This document shows, in pieces, positions 47,249 to 47,726 of a DNA stretch of 47,726 bases (its first letter is position 1; the number at the start of each line of letters is the position of its first letter). The stretch is from Acrocarpospora macrocephala (lineage in GTDB: Bacteria; Actinomycetota; Actinomycetes; Streptosporangiales; Streptosporangiaceae), in the NCBI RefSeq assembly GCF_009687865.1, contig NZ_BLAE01000061.1:21436-69161 (forward strand), written 5' to 3'. The translations under genes and the position numbers were made by a program. Under the pieces are notes generated by a model. The model ran no database searches. It was not told the origin of the DNA and saw nothing but the letters and a program-made list of their open reading frames with translations.

Positions 47249-47726
47249 ATGCTCGGTTCTCTGCTCGACGGGCGGGATTCCTCCCGTGCAGCTCGAGTCC
47301 GCGGACGCGAGCTGCCCGCGTTCTTGAAGGGCACCGTGCTGGACCCTGACTACGTCCCGCCCCAGCCTTCCGCCAACGACACCCACGACGACGCGCACAG
47401 CGACACATACGGCGAGGCAGGGCAGCAGAACACTCCACAGCAGAACACCCGGCAGCAGTTCCTCCACGGCCGCTCCACCGACTCTGGACGTTCCCCCGAG
47501 CCTGGCCGATCGGCCGACGCCGGTCGTTCCCCCGACTCTGGCCCCTCCACCGATCCTGGCCGCTCGGCTGACGCTGGCCGCTCGGCAGGGCCGGAGGCCT
47601 GGGGCGAGCCGGTGGGTTCGGGGGTGCTGGTGGCCCAGTTCCGGCAGCTCGCCTCCCGGATTGCGGTGACCGACCTGCCCGACAGCGCCGGGTTGTGCGT
47701 GGGCGAGACGGAGGACCTGCTGTTCG
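47249..47726 (+). CDS. Unidentified protein, partial, with Ser/Asp/Gly/Arg hexapeptide repeats
   Basis: The frame is open from ATG 47249 to the window end, giving 159 codons. It begins MLGSLLDGRDSSRAARVRGR and has a Gln/Asn-rich stretch. Seven six-residue repeats follow (GRSTDS, GRSPEP, GRSADA, GRSPDS, GPSTDP, GRSADA, GRSAGP), and then LVAQFRQLASRIAVTDLPDS. The end is reminiscent of the start of DUF222/HNH (13E12-type) proteins, but this is weak. A good ribosome site AAGGGGGG precedes it. No function is assigned. Confidence 0.65.
   Translation, partial: MLGSLLDGRDSSRAARVRGRELPAFLKGTVLDPDYVPPQPSANDTHDDAHSDTYGEAGQQNTPQQNTRQQFLHGRSTDSGRSPEPGRSADAGRSPDSGPSTDPGRSADAGRSAGPEAWGEPVGSGVLVAQFRQLASRIAVTDLPDSAGLCVGETEDLLF
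47468..47593 (+). repeat. 18-bp coding minisatellite, seven units
   Basis: Seven in-frame 18-bp units each start GG(C/A/T)CG or close and encode G-R-S-x-D/E-x. Units three and six encode the same hexapeptide GRSADA. Unit-number changes would keep the reading frame. Confidence 0.75.

Noticed and set aside
1-47726. rRNA, tRNA, riboswitch, CRISPR array, insertion sequence or prophage attachment site
   Set aside because: None was recognised on either strand. The hairpins found fit terminators or operators, and the tandem repeats lack spacer-repeat structure.

Overview
This is high-GC (about 70% or more by eye) actinobacterial chromosome. Gene density is high, GTG starts and four-base start/stop overlaps are common, and mycothiol, ECF sigma-E and diaminopimelate genes are present. 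Protein sequences look most like Streptosporangiales (Nonomuraea, Streptosporangium or Actinomadura relatives). That placement is a judgement from memory, not a search. No rRNA, tRNA, CRISPR array, transposase or integrase was seen.

Layout. 1-3.9 kb: the end of an FtsX/LolD-type ABC exporter, divergent from a NarL-type two-component system. 3.9-6.8 kb: mrp, a DUF1003 protein and a soluble MgtE-like CBS protein. 6.8-12.4 kb: an EamA exporter, bioY, a CitE-like lyase, a DUF6529 haem-type membrane protein, a secreted protein and a CPBP protease. 12.4-18.3 kb: a 977-residue membrane-anchored propeller, a NUDIX hydrolase, a DUF6758 protein, a metallo-beta-lactamase-fold protein missing several metal ligands, and an Fe-S PD-(D/E)XK nuclease. 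18.4-22.3 kb: tatB, htrA, anti-sigma and sigE, with an O-methyltransferase divergent. 22.4-31.7 kb: pepA, DUF3117, a PaaX regulator, tag, a DivIVA-like protein, two LOG proteins, dapE, a lysozyme-like protein, a DUF4178 protein, dapC and fdxC. 31.7-42.6 kb: accessory genes. 42.7-46.6 kb: flavin reductase, a DUF6113-like protein, mshB and an S9 peptidase. 46.6 kb to the end: two gene remnants and the start of a repeat-bearing gene.

Much of this order (mrp, the DUF1003/MgtE pair, tatB-htrA-rseA-sigE, the O-methyltransferase, DUF3117-tag-DivIVA, LOG, dapE, dapC-fdxC, mshB) matches, from memory, the Mycobacterium tuberculosis Rv1170-Rv1232 interval. It is therefore an old actinobacterial core neighbourhood, and the 31.7-42.6 kb block stands out as an insertion into it.

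The best candidate for an undescribed system is the compact cassette at 33987-39656. Two paralogous proteins of about 600 residues flank an SF1 (UvrD-like) helicase that carries an N-terminal RelE/ParE-like domain. The second paralog has a sigma-70 region 4-like helix-turn-helix, two further winged-helix-like segments and a shared C-terminal domain. The first has lost the recognition helix and has a Pro/Lys linker in place of the middle region. A perfect inverted repeat sits on the putative -10 box upstream. A role in phage defence, plasmid control or DNA repair is inference only.

Thirteen genes have a TANNNT box 6-8 nt before the start codon, so leaderless transcription appears common here. 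This was used to settle several start codons.
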